A program made the position numbers and the translations under genes. Below, piece by piece: positions 8,012 to 15,231 of a stretch of DNA of 20,321 nucleotides (its first letter is position 1; every line of letters starts with the position of its first letter). Source of the DNA: Trichomonas tenax (Eukaryota > Parabasalia > Trichomonadida > Trichomonadidae); assembly GCA_023091735.1 (NCBI GenBank), contig JALKBU010000940.1:1-20321 (forward strand). The letters run 5' to 3'. The notes beneath the pieces are model-generated. The model ran no database searches, was not told the DNA's origin, and saw only the letters and a program-made list of their open reading frames with translations.

Positions 8012-8403
8012 TTTTATTTTCATTAACGTTTGTTTGAATAAAACTTTATCATGAATAGGAAACATAGGCACCAAAATTGACTTCAAAATATTAATCACAA
8101 CTTGCGATAAACTGATTGCTTTTAATGTGGTTGCTTGCAGTGATTGAAGCATATATTATAGGGGAATCTAAAGGGACAAACACACGTTTTGACATAAAAC
8201 ACTTCTCAAATTCAACATTAGAAATCAAATTTATGTCAAAACTGGATCCATCAATGACTGTGTTTCACTCATATTTTTTAGAATGTTAAAGCTTTACTTA
8301 TTAAAATTCGTGATCGGAATCAAAGTCAGATATTTTTTGTAGTCAAAAGATTGATAATTTTTGCCATGAAATTTTGAAATTGAAAATCAATTCATTTTTT
8401 AGA
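8012..8403. other. Intergenic spacer with an inverted repeat
   Basis: No gene is visible in 392 bp of AT-rich DNA. AATAAAAC at about 8037 may serve 3'-end formation of the phosphatase transcript. An exact 13-bp inverted repeat lies at 8186-8242. T-rich sequence runs up to the next ATG. Confidence 0.5.
8186..8242. repeat. Exact 13-bp inverted repeat, 31-bp spacer
   Basis: GTTTTGACATAAA (8186-8198) is the exact reverse complement of TTTATGTCAAAAC (8230-8242). Each arm contains the TTTTGACAT core that recurs in promoters elsewhere in the window, so it may be a pair of oppositely oriented regulatory sites upstream of the gene at 8404 rather than a hairpin. Either reading is an inference. Confidence 0.5.
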
Positions 8404-8841
8404 ATGAGTGGAAAAGCGCTTAAGAGAACAGATCTCGGAAGAACCAAATATGGCAGCAAAGAAGATGGAACCAATGCAGGCCATATTATGTCATTCAGAG
8501 TTATGAATTCGGTGTTGGAGACAACTCCAGGATGTCCATACTCCAAAGAGAATCAAAATAAGATCATGAGAGAATTAAATGACGACAGCAATCTCCGCAT
8601 CAAAAGCCGTAATGGAAACATGTATGGATCAAACGGCTACAGTAGTGATGAGTATCATGACCAGAATATAGAAGATGTTATTCAAGGCAGAAAAGATCAC
8701 CTCACGAATCAGGGGTCTGTTGATAGATTGCAGAGACAGTGGGAATCTGTGAGGAGATCAAACCTCGACCCGAATGTCAAGGAGATGATTAGAGATCACT
8801 TCTCGCAAATCAGAGATCAAAATGGCCATGTCATCATTTGA
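8404..8841 (+). CDS. Hydrophilic 145-aa protein, not recognised
   Basis: Predicted 145-aa soluble protein rich in N, S, R, K and D. It begins MSGKALKRTDLG and ends RDQNGHVII. No signal peptide, membrane segment, repeats or known motif is seen. The middle (about 60-90) is Asn/Ser/Tyr/Gly-rich and probably disordered; about 95-140 is likely helical (VDRLQRQWESVRRSNLD, then NVKEMIRDHFSQIRDQ). The frame is open back to a TTG at 8374, but the first ATG is at 8404. Codon usage resembles the neighbouring genes and the frame is uninterrupted, so it is probably real. It converges tail to tail with the SANT/U-box gene with only 55 bp between stops. Function cannot be assigned. Confidence 0.7.
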   Translation: MSGKALKRTDLGRTKYGSKEDGTNAGHIMSFRVMNSVLETTPGCPYSKENQNKIMRELNDDSNLRIKSRNGNMYGSNGYSSDEYHDQNIEDVIQGRKDHLTNQGSVDRLQRQWESVRRSNLDPNVKEMIRDHFSQIRDQNGHVII

Positions 8842-8896
8842 AGTAATGCATCTTTGTATTAATAGAACATACTATTTATTCAAACAAAATATTTCT

Positions 8897-9895
8897 CTAT
8901 TTTTGAGGCTTCGCTTGCTCCAAATTAACAATTCTATCCTTATATTCGTCGAAATTATCTATAGTCAGTATAACGAGCTGTCTTTTTGAGACCAAATGAT
9001 TCTGCGTGAATGGATTCACTTTTTTCTTATTTAGGAGTTTCAGCCATGTGCTGTAGTCTAAAACATAGTCATCTGGAGACACCGCGGGTATCTCCATTGG
9101 CTTCTGCGTGATCATATCGATATATCCAGGAATTGGATTCATCGCCATTCTTTCTTCATTTTCTATTGATGTTGGTCCGACTCTGACTCTTCTATCACCT
9201 TTAACGAAGTTAATAGCGATGTAATTCGACTTCTTTGACTTGCTTTCGAGTTTATTTATATTGATATCATTCGTTATCTTTCCTTGTTTCTTTAATTTCT
9301 TGAGTAATTGCTCACAATCTTCCTCAGTTTTACCAAAAAATCGAGAGCAAAACGCAGACCACGTCTGTTCCTCAATAAAATTGTTGTATTGATAAATAAA
9401 TTCGCTAATTTCTTCTGGCTCCCAGTTTGAGTTACCTCCCTTCTTATTTGGGCGTTTCTTTTTGTGTGTGGAGTATGAATCTTCGCCATCGTCGTCGTCA
9501 GCATCGAGATCTGAATATGATCTCGAAATCGGCTTCGACTTGACCTGTTCTCTTAACGGGAAACCGCGTTGCGATGCCTCAGATATGATCGTTCTGGTGA
9601 ATGTTGTTGATTTAAGTTGCTCAAATAATTCATTTATATCATCATTGCACAATTCTAAGCCGATAAAGTAGTCCACGGGTCTTCCGTCAGGCCATATATT
9701 CGAGAGTGTTTGAAAATTTCTGTTTATTTTCGATAATCGTATTTGTAAAAGTCTTTGGCGGAATTGCAGAACTGATTCTTGAACTTCTTTGTCCAAATAC
9801 ATCGGCGGCGGCTGCAAAAGTGGCGCTATCATCTCATATGACACTATTTCTTCCACTGTCTCTTGACTCTTGTTCTGTGTAAGAGAATCAGTCAT
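8897..9895 (-). CDS. SANT/Myb-like and U-box domain protein
   Basis: Predicted 332-aa protein. Residues 1-120 are a helical region of unknown type containing QPPPMYL and NIWPDGRP. Next come a run of acidic residues (129-139) and a basic patch (145-152, KKKRPNKK), a likely nuclear localisation signal. Residues about 157-202 (NWEPEEISEFIYQYNNF ... WSAFCSRFFGKTEEDCEQLLKKL) look like a SANT/Myb helix-turn-helix. Residues about 253-322 resemble a U-box: NPIPGYIDMITQKPMEIP, then DYVLDYSTWLKLL, then NPFTQNHL. U-boxes recruit ubiquitin-charged E2 enzymes, so a nuclear or chromatin-linked E3 ligase is a reasonable inference. Both domain calls rest on pattern, not alignment. Start is the ATG at 9893-9895. 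Confidence 0.75.
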   Translation of the reverse strand: MTDSLTQNKSQETVEEIVSYEMIAPLLQPPPMYLDKEVQESVLQFRQRLLQIRLSKINRNFQTLSNIWPDGRPVDYFIGLELCNDDINELFEQLKSTTFTRTIISEASQRGFPLREQVKSKPISRSYSDLDADDDDGEDSYSTHKKKRPNKKGGNSNWEPEEISEFIYQYNNFIEEQTWSAFCSRFFGKTEEDCEQLLKKLKKQGKITNDININKLESKSKKSNYIAINFVKGDRRVRVGPTSIENEERMAMNPIPGYIDMITQKPMEIPAVSPDDYVLDYSTWLKLLNKKKVNPFTQNHLVSKRQLVILTIDNFDEYKDRIVNLEQAKPQK

Positions 9896-10428
9896 GATAA
9901 GTGTTGGATATTTTGCTGTAGAACACCTTAAAAAAGGATTTTTCGAATAATGAAATTGTTTCTGCGTCGTTTTTCGATGGTTCTCTCGTATCGGAATAAT
10001 ATTTTTGCTATTTGAACCTTGTAATATATACAGTTCATCATATTTTTTTCCATTGTAGCATAAATTATAATTGCAAATAGCTAATAATCAATATTGGAAA
10101 AAATTCAAAAAACTATTATTTCATCAAATCATTGTTTATCTATATGTATTCATCTTCATTAGAAAAGGAGTCGTATCTGCATGAGATAATTTGATACTTT
10201 ATCATAGATATATTTCAGATCGATTTAAATTGTAGGCACTGAGACATCTTTTTGCTGTCAATCGATGTTGCATGGACCAGTGATTAAAATGGATTCATGT
10301 TACTTTTTTCGATTTTTTTAAAAAGTTTTCCCAATCCATATCCTTGAAAAAATTGCTGTCAGATTCATTCTGAAGTTGAATTATCTGTTACAGCGCATCC
10401 TTAACAGTGATATCGATATAATGTGACC

Positions 10429-10991
10429 ATGGTCGAATCAATTCAATTATTGACAACTTCTTTCGCTGACTTACAGTTCAAGAAATACCAGAGTGCTTCA
10501 GAGTTCCCATTGATGGAAATTTTGAAGCTTTATTGGAATTGAAAATTAAATTCAAGTATAATTAAATTTTGATCCTCAAAAACTCAAGTAAATCAAACTA
10601 TTTTAATCATCATTATGACATAACATTAATTATTCACATTTTATCATCATTATGATATAAAATCAATCACTCACATTTCATCATCATCGAGATATAAATC
10701 ACCATTATCAATTGCAATTGAAATGAAATCACTCGAAATTGTTCAATATTTTGTTGATCATGGAGATAATGTCAACATGAAAATAATGAATTGTTCGCAT
10801 TTCATCATCGTAATGACATTACATCAGTCATTTACATTTTATCATCATGATATGAAATCAATTATTCATATTTCATCATCATTATGACATGACATCAATC
10901 ATTCTGATATATATCTCCATTATCAATTGCCATTGAGATGAAATCTTTTGAAATCGTTCAGTTCCTAAAATCCAAAGGTGCTATCGAATAA
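10429..10991 (+). pseudogene. Decayed ankyrin-repeat gene
   Basis: Three coding-looking islands in one orientation are separated by degenerate repeats. At 10429-10542 there is a 37-aa ATG-initiated frame (MVESIQLLTTSFADLQFKKY at its start) that could be a truncated N-terminus. At 10699-10779 the translation reads SPLSIAIEMKSLEIVQYFV then a DHGDNVN-type turn, a near-perfect ankyrin repeat. At 10914-10991 a second repeat reads SPLSIAIEMKSFEIVQFL, followed by KSKGAIE and a stop. The same protein stretch occurring twice means the islands are duplicated. In-frame stops and frame changes between them rule out one intact product. The ankyrin identity of the two later islands is clear; linking the first island to the same gene is an inference. 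An intact ankyrin gene lies at 13620-14858. Confidence 0.65.
10607..10925 (+). repeat. Degenerate tandem repeats, about 37 bp within about 200-bp duplications
   Basis: Short units of roughly 35-38 bp with the pattern ATCATCATTATGACAT, then an A-rich ATCAATCATT portion and CACATTT recur at about 10607, 10643, 10679, 10803, 10840 and 10874. They are arranged as two diverged blocks offset by roughly 200-215 bp, each ending in the same ankyrin-coding segment (10699 and 10914). This indicates tandem duplication of a unit comprising short repeats plus an ankyrin repeat, followed by point and indel decay. Confidence 0.55.
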
Positions 10992-11625
10992 ATGTTCCGC
11001 CCTTTTGATGTGATTTTTTACGATTTTGACTCAACTTATATCTTTGCTCAACTCCTCAGAAAAAATAGGTGTTTTTGACCCCCCATAGATGGCAATAGAA
11101 ACCCAAATCATTAAAGAGTAGTATTCGGCTTGTGTATGAATATCTATTGATTAATATATATTGGTGGTTAGATATGAAGAGCCAACTATAACTCATCAGC
11201 ATTAATAATGATTTTTAAATCCTAGCTATAGTGCTCATCGTAGTGAACTTAGCTTGTTGATTATTATGTTAATGAAAGGGTTTTGTAACGAATTTTTCAA
11301 AAAAAATTATGTTGCAGTTGTCATGCGCTTTATTTATCTGCTTCATTGTCATGCGAGTGACATCTCTACAAGCAGCTAAGTATTGACATGATGTTTCCGC
11401 TTTTGGTCTCACGATTAAATGATTTTGTATTCATATATTCATCTGTTTATGTTTCTCGATGTTTGCATGTGAATTTTGCTGTTATGCTGTCAGATGTAAA
11501 CATATATGATGTTTTCGTTTCTAAATTTTTGTCTCACAATTTTTTTAATTCATGATATTTTTGATTGATTTTGTTTCTCATTTTGAAGAATATTATATAG
11601 CAGTAAAAATTATGTGTCTTTGTCA

Positions 11626-11640
11626 CAAAAATGATAAAAG
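11626..11640 (-). terminator. Pol III terminator of tRNA-Met
   Basis: Reading along the tRNA strand, the bases after the last tRNA nucleotide are CTTTTATCATTTTTG. This gives a T4 run at once and a T5 run within 15 nt, the normal RNA polymerase III stop signal. Confidence 0.7.
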
Positions 11641-11712
11641 TGCGATGGCCGGATTCGAACCGGCAACATTGAGATCATGAGCCTCACGAACTGCCAATTG
11701 TTCCACATCGCA
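11641..11712 (-). tRNA. tRNA-Met (anticodon CAT), elongator type
   Basis: A 72-nt cloverleaf on the minus strand. The acceptor stem TGCGATG/CATCGCA pairs at all seven positions, the D stem is GAAC/GTTC, and the anticodon stem is TGAGG/TCTCA with one G-U pair. The loop CTCATGA gives anticodon CAT; the variable loop is 5 nt; the T stem GCCGG/CCGGC carries loop TTCGAAT. The canonical TTCGAAT T-loop and the lack of an A1-T72 pair argue for elongator rather than initiator Met. Internal Pol III promoters are visible: box A as TGGAACAATTGG and box B as GGTTCGAATCC. CCA is not encoded. CTTTT follows directly, and a longer T-run lies a few bases further on, matching a Pol III terminator. No intron is present. 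Confidence 0.95.
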
Positions 11713-12363
11713 TTTCTGTGTTTTTCGCAGATATTACTAAATATCACACATGAAATACACTTTTCGCAAAAATGCTCGATCACAATTTTTGACAAACGTA
11801 TAATTATTTGGAAAGCTTTCAATAATGTAGAATGAATTTCTTGCATATGCTCCGACTTCATTCGCTAGAGAAAGAAATATTTTGACATAAGCAGTATAAA
11901 CATAGTCGAAAATGACTTAAATTTTGTGATAGCCTGTGAAGATGAATGTCAGTTCAATTGAAGGATGTGCTATTAGCCCTCGGGTGCTAGTGTACTCAAT
12001 TCATCGGGGCTGTTGTGAAATTCTTTTCACAACAGTGACTGACAGAAATAGGATTATAAACTGGACAGTCATCGGAATAAATTATTATTTTATTTTTTTA
12101 TAATCATTTCTTTTGAGATAATGAATTATATACATTGCTTAAAAGATTCAACAGCATATATTAGCGAAACGACATCTATGCTAACTGAGCGATGTTCGAT
12201 GAACATCAAAATCATTAAAATAACAAGGAAAAAGATTGAATTCTCGTATTTTTAAAAATGTTTCTGCAGCATTACTGATGATAGGTTAGTAATACCGCAA
12301 TCGGTTTTGAAATTAATATTTTAATTTTATATGTTTAATAAACAATAATATATAATATTTAGG
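11713..12363. other. Spacer between tRNA-Met and TTC1
   Basis: No protein gene is supported in this 651-bp stretch. It contains the candidate structured RNA at about 11930-12100 and AT-rich sequence at the 3' side of TTC1. The sequence upstream of the tRNA shows no distinct external promoter. Confidence 0.5.
11930..12100 (+). ncRNA. Candidate structured non-coding RNA, unassigned
   Basis: Nested complementarity is seen in a patch richer in GC than its surroundings. TGTCAGT (11947-11953) pairs exactly with ACTGACA (12038-12044). Inside it, an exact 11-bp hairpin has arms at 12010-12020 and 12025-12035 around a TTCT loop. AGCCC (11975-11979) can pair with GGGCT (12007-12011), overlapping the hairpin foot by 2 nt. 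A TTTTGACAT promoter-like motif lies upstream at 11880-11888, and a T7 run at 12093-12099 could end a Pol III transcript. I could not match it to U1, U2, U4, U5, U6, U3, SRP, RNase P or 5S. Strand and boundaries are guesses; transcription is not shown. Confidence 0.35.
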
Positions 12364-12903
12364 TTACTTCTGAAACTGAACGCTATAGCCTCCTGATTCA
12401 TTTTGTTGCAATTTGAAGTTATCTGTGCTCAAACCGAAAAGGCCCAAAAACTTATTTCCTAAATCCTTGAGTTGACCCATAGCCTCAGTTTTCAGCCTTT
12501 CTGTCTCTTCAGCGGCCTGCTTTTTACACTCTTCATATTCTTTTGCATGAGACTGTTCCACAGAAGGGTCTTCTTCAATTGCCTTCTTTATTTCCTCAAG
12601 CGCATCGTTATATTTTTCTATCTTTCTGAGTGCCCAGAACTTCCGAAGACGAACTTTTGTGTAATTTGGCTGATAAGATAAAGATTTGTCACAATCCGAT
12701 ATGCACAGCTCCGGACATTCTAAAGCAACAAAGCAAGCAGCACGATTTCCATATAAAATCGATTTTGTTAAATCATCACATCCTGAATTTTCTTGTTCTG
12801 CATCGATGATGGCATCAGAATAACTATCTCTTGCTTCTTCGTATTGTTTTTGTTGATAAAATTGGTTTCCTTTCACTTTATTCTCTAAAATTTGTTCCAT
12901 CAT
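12364..12903 (-). CDS. TTC1: TTC1-like tetratricopeptide-repeat co-chaperone
   Basis: Predicted 179-aa protein. Three TPR units are visible at about 6-39, 46-79 and 80-113, with KGNQFYQQKQYEEA (11-24), YGNRAACFVAL and EIKKAIEEDPS as recognisable positions; K/N residues suit an Hsp70/Hsp90 C-terminal EEVD clamp. The C-terminus (about 141-179: GQLKDLGNKFLGLFGLSTDN, then FKLQQNESGGYSVQF) matches the conserved tail of TTC1 proteins (LKDLGN...FGLSTENFQ...GSYSINF). That tail, more than the TPRs, identifies the family. It lacks the long acidic N-terminal extension of animal TTC1. Either of two adjacent ATGs (12901-12903 or 12898-12900) could start it. Likely a cytosolic chaperone adaptor. Confidence 0.88.
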   Translation of the reverse strand: MMEQILENKVKGNQFYQQKQYEEARDSYSDAIIDAEQENSGCDDLTKSILYGNRAACFVALECPELCISDCDKSLSYQPNYTKVRLRKFWALRKIEKYNDALEEIKKAIEEDPSVEQSHAKEYEECKKQAAEETERLKTEAMGQLKDLGNKFLGLFGLSTDNFKLQQNESGGYSVQFQK

Positions 12904-12976
12904 TAAATTTATAGTTTACAAAACATATCTCTGATTTTACATGTCATATTTTATTGCACTTTTCATTTTTCAACAA
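12904..12976. promoter_or_regulatory. Compact divergent promoter, TTC1 and 78-aa gene
   Basis: Only 73 bp separate the two start codons. TTTTACATGTCA (12935-12946) is, in TTC1 orientation, the TGACATGTAAAA motif seen upstream of the carrier and methyltransferase genes. TTGCACTTTTCATTT begins at 12954 and matches the trichomonad initiator pattern well, 20 bp or less before the ATG at 12977. Transcription starts are inferred. Confidence 0.5.
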
Positions 12977-13213
12977 ATGAGCAAACAACAACCAAAAGTT
13001 GTTGTTTGTGAGATTTATTCTGGTTCGGAAAAAGAAAAATTCGAGAGCATGCTTACGGACAACGAACTATTTCAACGCGAGTCTCAACAACAAAAATTTG
13101 GTCAACACATTGGAACATTTCTAAGGAAACACCAGGGGCCAAAGATACCAGGTTTTGAAGGATACGAACACACATACGAAAAAGATCCATTTGGACCAGA
13201 AGTTTTCAATTAA
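12977..13213 (+). CDS. Small hydrophilic 78-aa protein, not recognised
   Basis: Predicted 78-aa protein beginning MSKQQPKVVVCEIYSGSEKE and ending DPFGPEVFN. It is charged and Gln-rich with a basic middle (FLRKHQGPKIPG, about 49-60). No signal peptide or membrane segment is seen when it starts here. An upstream in-frame ATG at 12941 would add MSYFIALFIFQQ, a hydrophobic leader. That ATG lies inside the ACATGTCA regulatory motif and before the initiator-like TTGCACTTTTCATTT, so the 12977 start is preferred. No family is recognised; a small conserved protist protein is possible but unproven. Confidence 0.6.
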   Translation: MSKQQPKVVVCEIYSGSEKEKFESMLTDNELFQRESQQQKFGQHIGTFLRKHQGPKIPGFEGYEHTYEKDPFGPEVFN

Positions 13214-13619
13214 TCTTTTCATTATTCATATTTCCATACCTAATTTTTCACAGTATCATGTTTTAATACGTTCTTCAATCCTATTGCTTTGTACTACTTT
13301 GATATATTTCATTATGAATAAATACTTGTTTATATTATATAAATCATATCTCTTATTAATACACTGCTCCATGCATTCAATATATTATAGAAAAAAAGAA
13401 CATGCAATAATTATTCATAAACCAATTGGAATATTGTCTAATATAACAAATTTCGATAAGCTTTCTTATAGGTTAATACTACAGCAGGTTTAGATTGCAA
13501 TACATTTACTATAAGTTTATTTTAAATGATATTCATTGATAAATTAGATTTTTTTTACAAAATAATCTTTTGCACTTTTTGTTTACAAAATAATTATTGA
13601 TACTTTTTTAAAATAATAT
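13214..13619. other. Intergenic AT-rich spacer
   Basis: No supported gene in 406 bp. An open frame crosses part of it but reads as low-complexity I/L/Y/S-rich translation of AT-rich DNA and overlaps the preceding gene in another frame. TTGCACTTTTT (13570-13580) lies 40-50 bp before the ankyrin gene and is the likely promoter element. Confidence 0.55.
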
Positions 13620-14858
13620 ATGATTGGGAAAACTTTGAAACAGATTGAAGAATCAGTTCGATTCCTGCGCACAAAATACGCAGATTATGAAGATCTCATT
13701 GAGCATCTGTTTCATCTTTCAAAAAAGGATGATTTAGAACAAGTATTTCAACAAATTAGAGCAGTCGTAACAAAACATAATGTACATCCTAAGACATTGC
13801 TATACATTATACATATTGCTGCTTCCATTCATGTAACATCTATGTCTGCATATGTTAAATTATATGAATTAGTATACAAGCGTTATAAAGTTAGGCTTGT
13901 GAAGCAAATGCTTAGGAATCAAAGATTTTGTCTTGTTTGCTCTCACGCATTTAAACAAGATTGGGATTTAACTAATTTTCCATTGAGATATCAATCTTAC
14001 GAAGAACTTTTATATATCTATACAGAGGACCACATTCTTCACTACATTGTTCAGGATAAAGTTGATGACTTCAGAATGCTGTCGCAAGGAGCAGACTTTG
14101 ATGTTGATATGGTCGTTGAGGGCAAGAAATTAATTGATTGGGCCGCATTTTATGCAGCAACAGGTTGTTTTAGATATTTGCTAACAAGAAATGCAAAAAT
14201 AACAAATAAGACATTTCACTGTGCATTCCATGGAGGCAGTAATGAGATTCTAACCGATATCACATCCAGATTTGGAAATAAATTTAGTGCAAATGAAGAA
14301 TGCATGGAAAACGCTGTGAAAGCACATGATAATCGTGCGATTCAGTATTTAGTCAAGAATTATCATCTCCAATATCAACTTGCATATGCTGCAACATTCT
14401 TTAATTTCAAGATATACATTGATGCAATCGGTGCATTTTATCCCCAAGATGTTGATTTAACAAGTATCATTTTATACGGAATTCCATCACTCGCTCTGTA
14501 TTTTATCAATCAAAATGCAAATGTCAAGGTTATCAATAGTGAAGGAGGCACTTGCCTTCACATTATTGCTATTTTTGATAACACAGATCTCGCAAAATTG
14601 TTCATAGAGAATGGTGTTGATATCGACCATAAAAACAAAGTCGGTGAAACTGCGCTTCACATGTGCGGACAGTATAACTCAATGGGAGTCGCACAAGTGT
14701 TATTGAGTCATGGAGCAAACACAGAAATCAAGAATAATTTAGGTGAAACACCACTTATGGTTGCCTCAAAGTTTGCTTCTCTCGAAACCGCTAAAATCCT
14801 TGTTGAAAACAAAGCAAATCTCGATGAACTCAAAAAGCATCCGTTTGGCGTCGTATAA
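13620..14858 (+). CDS. Trichomonad-type ankyrin-repeat protein (DUF3447-like region plus C-terminal ANK)
   Basis: Predicted 412-aa protein with no signal peptide. Residues 1-130 are a helical N-terminus of the type that precedes ankyrin repeats in large trichomonad families. About 135-300 contains degenerate, DUF3447-like ankyrin helices (HYIVQDKVDDFRMLSQGADF, then LIDWAAFYAATGCFRYLL). Three good repeats follow at about 308-340 (GGTCLHIIAIFDNTDLAKLF), 341-373 (GETALHMCGQYNSMGVAQVL) and 374-406 (GETPLMVASKFASLETAKIL). The protein ends soon after the last repeat, so no effector domain is attached. Ankyrin stacks bind partner proteins; the partner is unknown. The gene is intact, in contrast to the decayed ankyrin copy 2.6 kb upstream. 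Start is the ATG at 13620. Confidence 0.93.
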   Translation: MIGKTLKQIEESVRFLRTKYADYEDLIEHLFHLSKKDDLEQVFQQIRAVVTKHNVHPKTLLYIIHIAASIHVTSMSAYVKLYELVYKRYKVRLVKQMLRNQRFCLVCSHAFKQDWDLTNFPLRYQSYEELLYIYTEDHILHYIVQDKVDDFRMLSQGADFDVDMVVEGKKLIDWAAFYAATGCFRYLLTRNAKITNKTFHCAFHGGSNEILTDITSRFGNKFSANEECMENAVKAHDNRAIQYLVKNYHLQYQLAYAATFFNFKIYIDAIGAFYPQDVDLTSIILYGIPSLALYFINQNANVKVINSEGGTCLHIIAIFDNTDLAKLFIENGVDIDHKNKVGETALHMCGQYNSMGVAQVLLSHGANTEIKNNLGETPLMVASKFASLETAKILVENKANLDELKKHPFGVV

Positions 14859-15231
14859 TACTAGTATATTACTGTTTGTTTTTTATAAATTATATATTTA
14901 ATCATTTTATAATTTTCATACAATCATTATTACAATAAGAAAAGCTATTATGTATTATATTGATTATTGAAGCATATCCATTTCGATTTAAATGATTTTG
15001 TTATTAATTATAAAATGTTCTTGAGTATTATTAACATTTGGGTTGTATTGGAAATCAATATTTAGGAGATAAACTAGATGGAGAGTTGATTATTGCAATG
15101 ATTGAATTTTTTCAATAATATAACCTTAACAAAAACACAAAGTTATATTGCAAAAAGTGAAACTGTGGTTAATGTGAGTCTATTCAAATAGGTTTAAGGT
15201 AAATCGATCAATAAGGTTCTTCAAAAATATT
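14859..15231. other. Intergenic AT-rich spacer
   Basis: No gene or clear motif is seen in 373 bp. AT-rich sequence follows the ankyrin stop, and no TGTCAC or TGACATGTAAA copy is evident upstream of the ATG at 15232. Confidence 0.5.

Larger units (their letters stand above)
9896..11640. other. Long gene-poor spacer with a decayed ankyrin gene
   Basis: Apart from the ankyrin remnant (10429-10991), no gene is supported in this 1.7-kb AT-rich stretch. The segment next to 9895 presumably contains the SANT/U-box promoter, although no TGTCAC-type copy is obvious there. A pyrimidine-rich stretch at about 11390-11580 borders the tRNA 3' side. Confidence 0.5.

Noticed and set aside
8280..8404. Possible intron just before the 145-aa gene (T-rich stretch ending in TTTAG before GAATGAGTGG-like sequence)
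   Set aside because: No trichomonad-type GTAYGT donor with ACTAAC-containing acceptor is present, and the gene is complete from the ATG at 8404.
10600..10920. Possible CRISPR-like array of about 37-bp repeats
   Set aside because: Units are contiguous and diverged with no unique spacers, and the segment embeds ankyrin-coding islands in a eukaryotic context; it is decayed tandem duplication.
11947..12044. C/D-box snoRNA reading (GATGA near 11941 and CTGA near 12039)
   Set aside because: The C box is imperfect, the terminal stem is only about 3 bp and the spacing is long; the nested hairpin structure is the stronger signal, so it is left as an unassigned candidate.
13155..13493. 112-codon open frame overlapping the end of the 78-aa gene
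   Set aside because: It starts inside that gene in another frame and then runs through AT-rich spacer; its I/L/Y/S-rich translation has no domain and fits 3' spacer DNA.
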